Part shown: positions 62,133-64,000 of the stretch, piece after piece
Position numbering within the stretch: position 1 is the stretch's first letter
Layout: the number at the start of each line of letters is the position of its first letter
DNA from: Weimeria sp002480925
GTDB taxonomy: Bacteria > Bacillota > Clostridia > Lachnospirales > Lachnospiraceae
DNA length: 64,000 nucleotides
Assembly: GCF_052064335.1 (NCBI RefSeq)
Contig: NZ_JBQHVU010000003.1
Coordinates: forward strand, 78,451-142,450
Reading direction: 5' to 3'
Notes under the pieces: generated by a model
The model's input: the letters and a program-made list of their open reading frames with translations, nothing else
Told to the model about the DNA's origin: nothing
Database searches by the model: none
Translations under genes and position numbers: made by a program

Positions 62133-63641
62133 ATGGCGGAAAAGACGAATGCCAATATTGGCTTTGAGAAACAGATATGGGATGCGGCATGCGTCCTGTG
62201 GGGACATATCCCGGCGGCAGAATACAGGAAGGTTATCATAGGCCTTATCTTCCTGCGCTACATTTCGGCGGCGTTCGAGGCGCAGTACAAAAAGCTGGTC
62301 GAGGATGGCGACGGGTTTGAGGATGATCCGGACGCCTATCTGATGGACAACATCTTCTTCGTTCCGAAGGAGGCTCGCTGGGAGACGATCGCCGCTGCAG
62401 CGCACACGCCGGAGATCGGAACAGTCATCGATAAGGCGATGCGCGCTATCGAAGACGACAACAAGAGCCTGAAGGGCGTGCTTCCGAAGAACTACGCTTC
62501 GCCGGATCTGGACAAGAAGGTTCTCGGCGATGTCGTGGACATCTTCACGAACAACATCGACATGTCGGATAGGCAGGCGAGCGAGGATCTGCTTGGGCGC
62601 ACGTATGAGTACTGCATCGCACAGTTTGCGGAGAAGGAAGGCGTCGGCGGCGGTGAATTCTATACGCCGTCCAGTATCGTCAAAACCCTTGTGGCAATTT
62701 TGAAACCGGAACCAAACTCCCGGGTATACGATTGCTGTTGCGGAAGCGGCGGAATGTTTGTACAGAGTGAGCGATTCGCAGAGGGCCACAGCCATAATCG
62801 CGGCGTTATCTCCGTGTACGGGCAGGAGGCGAATCCGGACACTTGGAAGATGGCGAAGATGAACATGGCCATTCGTGGAATCGACGCGGACCTCGGGCCA
62901 TACAATGCGGATACGTTTACGAACGACCTGCATCCGACCTTGAAGGCGGATTACATTCTCGCGAATCCTCCATTTAACTATCATCCGTGGGGACAGGAGG
63001 AACTGAAGGAAGACAAGCGCTGGAAGTACGGACTTCCGCCTGCGGGGAACGCCAACTATGCGTGGATTCAGCACATGATTTTTCATCTTGCGCCGAACGG
63101 AAAGATCGGTCTGGTGCTGGCGAACGGCGCACTCTCAACTCAATCCAGCGGTGAAGGGAAAATCCGTAAGAATATTATCAATGATGATCTGATTGAAGGC
63201 ATTGTTGCTATGCCGACGCAGCTTTTCTATAGCGTCACGATTCCGGTCACACTCTGGTTCATCACGAAGAACAAAAAGCAGAAAGGCAAGACAGTTTTCA
63301 TCGACGCCCGCAAGATGGGCCACATGGTCGATCGCAAGCACCGCGACTTCACCGACGAGGACATCCAAAAGCTGGCGGACACCTTCTCGGCTTTCCAGAA
63401 CGGAACGCTCGAGGACGTGAAGGGCTTCTGTGCTGTTGCGACCACGCAGGACATTGCGAAGCAGGACTATATTCTGACTCCGGGACGGTATGTCGGTATC
63501 GAGGAGCAGGAGGACGACGGCGAGCCGTTCGAGGAGAAAATGAACCGCCTGACTTCAGAGCTTTCTGATATGTTCAAGAAGTCACATGAACTCGAGAATG
63601 AAATTAGGAAGAAGCTGGAGGCGATTGGGTATGAAATCTGA
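62133..63641 (+). CDS. hsdM: Second type I methyltransferase HsdM
   Basis: A 502-residue HsdM of standard length, distinct from the first locus. HsdM_N domain (FEKQIWDAACVLWGHIPAAE, GLIFLRYISAAFE), then GGEFYTPSSIVKTLVAI, motif I VYDCCCGSGGMFVQ (about residue 197) and motif IV ANPPFNYHPWG (about 280). C-terminal coiled coil. Start ATG is nine bases after GAGGAG. The partner hsdS is cut short, so the system can hardly be specific at present unless another S subunit assists. Confidence 0.95.
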   Translation: MAEKTNANIGFEKQIWDAACVLWGHIPAAEYRKVIIGLIFLRYISAAFEAQYKKLVEDGDGFEDDPDAYLMDNIFFVPKEARWETIAAAAHTPEIGTVIDKAMRAIEDDNKSLKGVLPKNYASPDLDKKVLGDVVDIFTNNIDMSDRQASEDLLGRTYEYCIAQFAEKEGVGGGEFYTPSSIVKTLVAILKPEPNSRVYDCCCGSGGMFVQSERFAEGHSHNRGVISVYGQEANPDTWKMAKMNMAIRGIDADLGPYNADTFTNDLHPTLKADYILANPPFNYHPWGQEELKEDKRWKYGLPPAGNANYAWIQHMIFHLAPNGKIGLVLANGALSTQSSGEGKIRKNIINDDLIEGIVAMPTQLFYSVTIPVTLWFITKNKKQKGKTVFIDARKMGHMVDRKHRDFTDEDIQKLADTFSAFQNGTLEDVKGFCAVATTQDIAKQDYILTPGRYVGIEEQEDDGEPFEEKMNRLTSELSDMFKKSHELENEIRKKLEAIGYEI

Positions 63642-63909
63642 GTGGACAACAAGAAACATTTCTGACATCGCTGAGATCAATCCTCGTGAGTCTATAAGTA
63701 AGGGCTCGATTGCAAAGAAAACCCCTATGGATGCGCTCCAGCCTTTTACAAGAGATGTTCCTGGCTATCAGATGGAGAAATTCAAAGGTGGGACAAAGTT
63801 CAGGAACATGGATACGATCATGGCGAGAATTGCACCTTGCCTTGAGAATGGGAAAACCGCTCAGGTCAGATGTCTTGATAATGGAGAAGTGGTGCTAGAA
63901 TATAAATAG
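63631..63909 (+). pseudogene. hsdS: HsdS truncated after 92 residues
   Basis: N-terminal part of a type I specificity subunit: SEWTTRNISDIAEINPRESI, KFKGGTKFRNMDTIMARIAP and DNGEVVLEYK then a stop. Intact relatives continue GEV.FGSTEF at that point, so the frame leaves the family at residue 88-90. The following DNA contains a new promoter and ribosome site and the start of another gene, pointing to an insertion sequence as the cause. Start overlaps the hsdM end by 11 bases. Confidence 0.82.
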
Positions 63910-63976
63910 TACAAGTTAAAGTGAGTTATTCCAAGGAATAAGACTATAATAGAGATAGTCCCAGGAGGAACTCACA

Positions 63977-64000
63977 ATGGCTAGTAAACAACCTCAACAC
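63977..64000 (+). mobile_element. Start of insertion-sequence gene (partial)
   Basis: First eight codons (MASKQPQH) of a gene behind AGGAGGAACTCACA, with TATAAT at 63943-63948 upstream, immediately after the hsdS break. Most likely a transposase; family cannot be told from eight residues and no terminal repeat can be confirmed. Confidence 0.5.

Noticed and set aside
61986..63086. 366-codon leftward open frame
   Set aside because: Lies opposite the second hsdM whose motifs I and IV are plain; shadow frame.

Overview
The window looks like chromosome from a Gram-positive anaerobe of the Clostridia, probably Lachnospiraceae. This is inferred from near-perfect AGGAGG ribosome sites on almost every gene, TTGACA/TATAAT promoters, and the gene families present (triple serine recombinase cassette, phi13-type major tail protein, DUF2800/DUF2815 phage genes, BMP lipoprotein with chemoreceptor). 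No rRNA, tRNA or CRISPR array was found. Species cannot be named from this sequence alone.

Region 1 (1-37.5 kb, almost all leftward) is a near-complete siphovirus-type prophage. Read in its own transcription direction from right to left it holds a structured early leader with a sigma-like regulator, a replication module (DUF2800 nuclease, DUF2815 ssDNA-binding protein, family A DNA polymerase, P4/D5-type primase-helicase, VRR-NUC nuclease, SNF2 helicase), a late activator of the DUF1492 type with a candidate activator-dependent late promoter, the packaging and head genes (HNH, small terminase, ParB-methyltransferase, large terminase, portal, ClpP-like protease, HK97 capsid, connectors), the tail genes (major tail protein, gpG/gpGT with a -1 frameshift site, tape measure, tail tip), holin and endolysin, and a three-gene serine recombinase cassette at the left edge. 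The last recombinase runs off the window. No CI-like repressor is visible.

Region 2 (37.7-52.3 kb, all rightward) starts from a consensus promoter just beyond the prophage early end. It is one tightly packed co-directional array: an NBR1-Ig-like protein, a small HTH protein, a type I restriction-modification system (hsdM, hsdS, hsdR), a Hachiman-like pair (hamA DUF1837, hamB helicase), a DUF262-HNH (GmrSD-like) protein, a SUKH protein and a predicted membrane-anchored HNH/GHH-type nuclease. Starts and stops overlap or lie within about 25 bp, so it looks like one compound anti-phage operon. Because it diverges from the prophage early genes and integration genes sit at the opposite end, it may be prophage cargo, expressed during lysogeny. 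This is an inference.

Region 3 (52.3-64 kb) is host accessory DNA with many broken genes: a 149-bp structured tandem repeat, a flavin/PNPOx-like protein, an SMR transporter with a structured leader, an orphan AbrB antitoxin, a decayed RhuM gene, a chemoreceptor with a BMP-type lipoprotein, an XRE regulator with a membrane protein behind a clear promoter/operator, a chimeric EVE-HigB toxin with its HigA antitoxin, a B3/B4-domain protein, a decayed DUF1016 (YhcG) gene, and a second type I modification locus whose hsdS is cut short, apparently by an insertion sequence that continues past the right edge.
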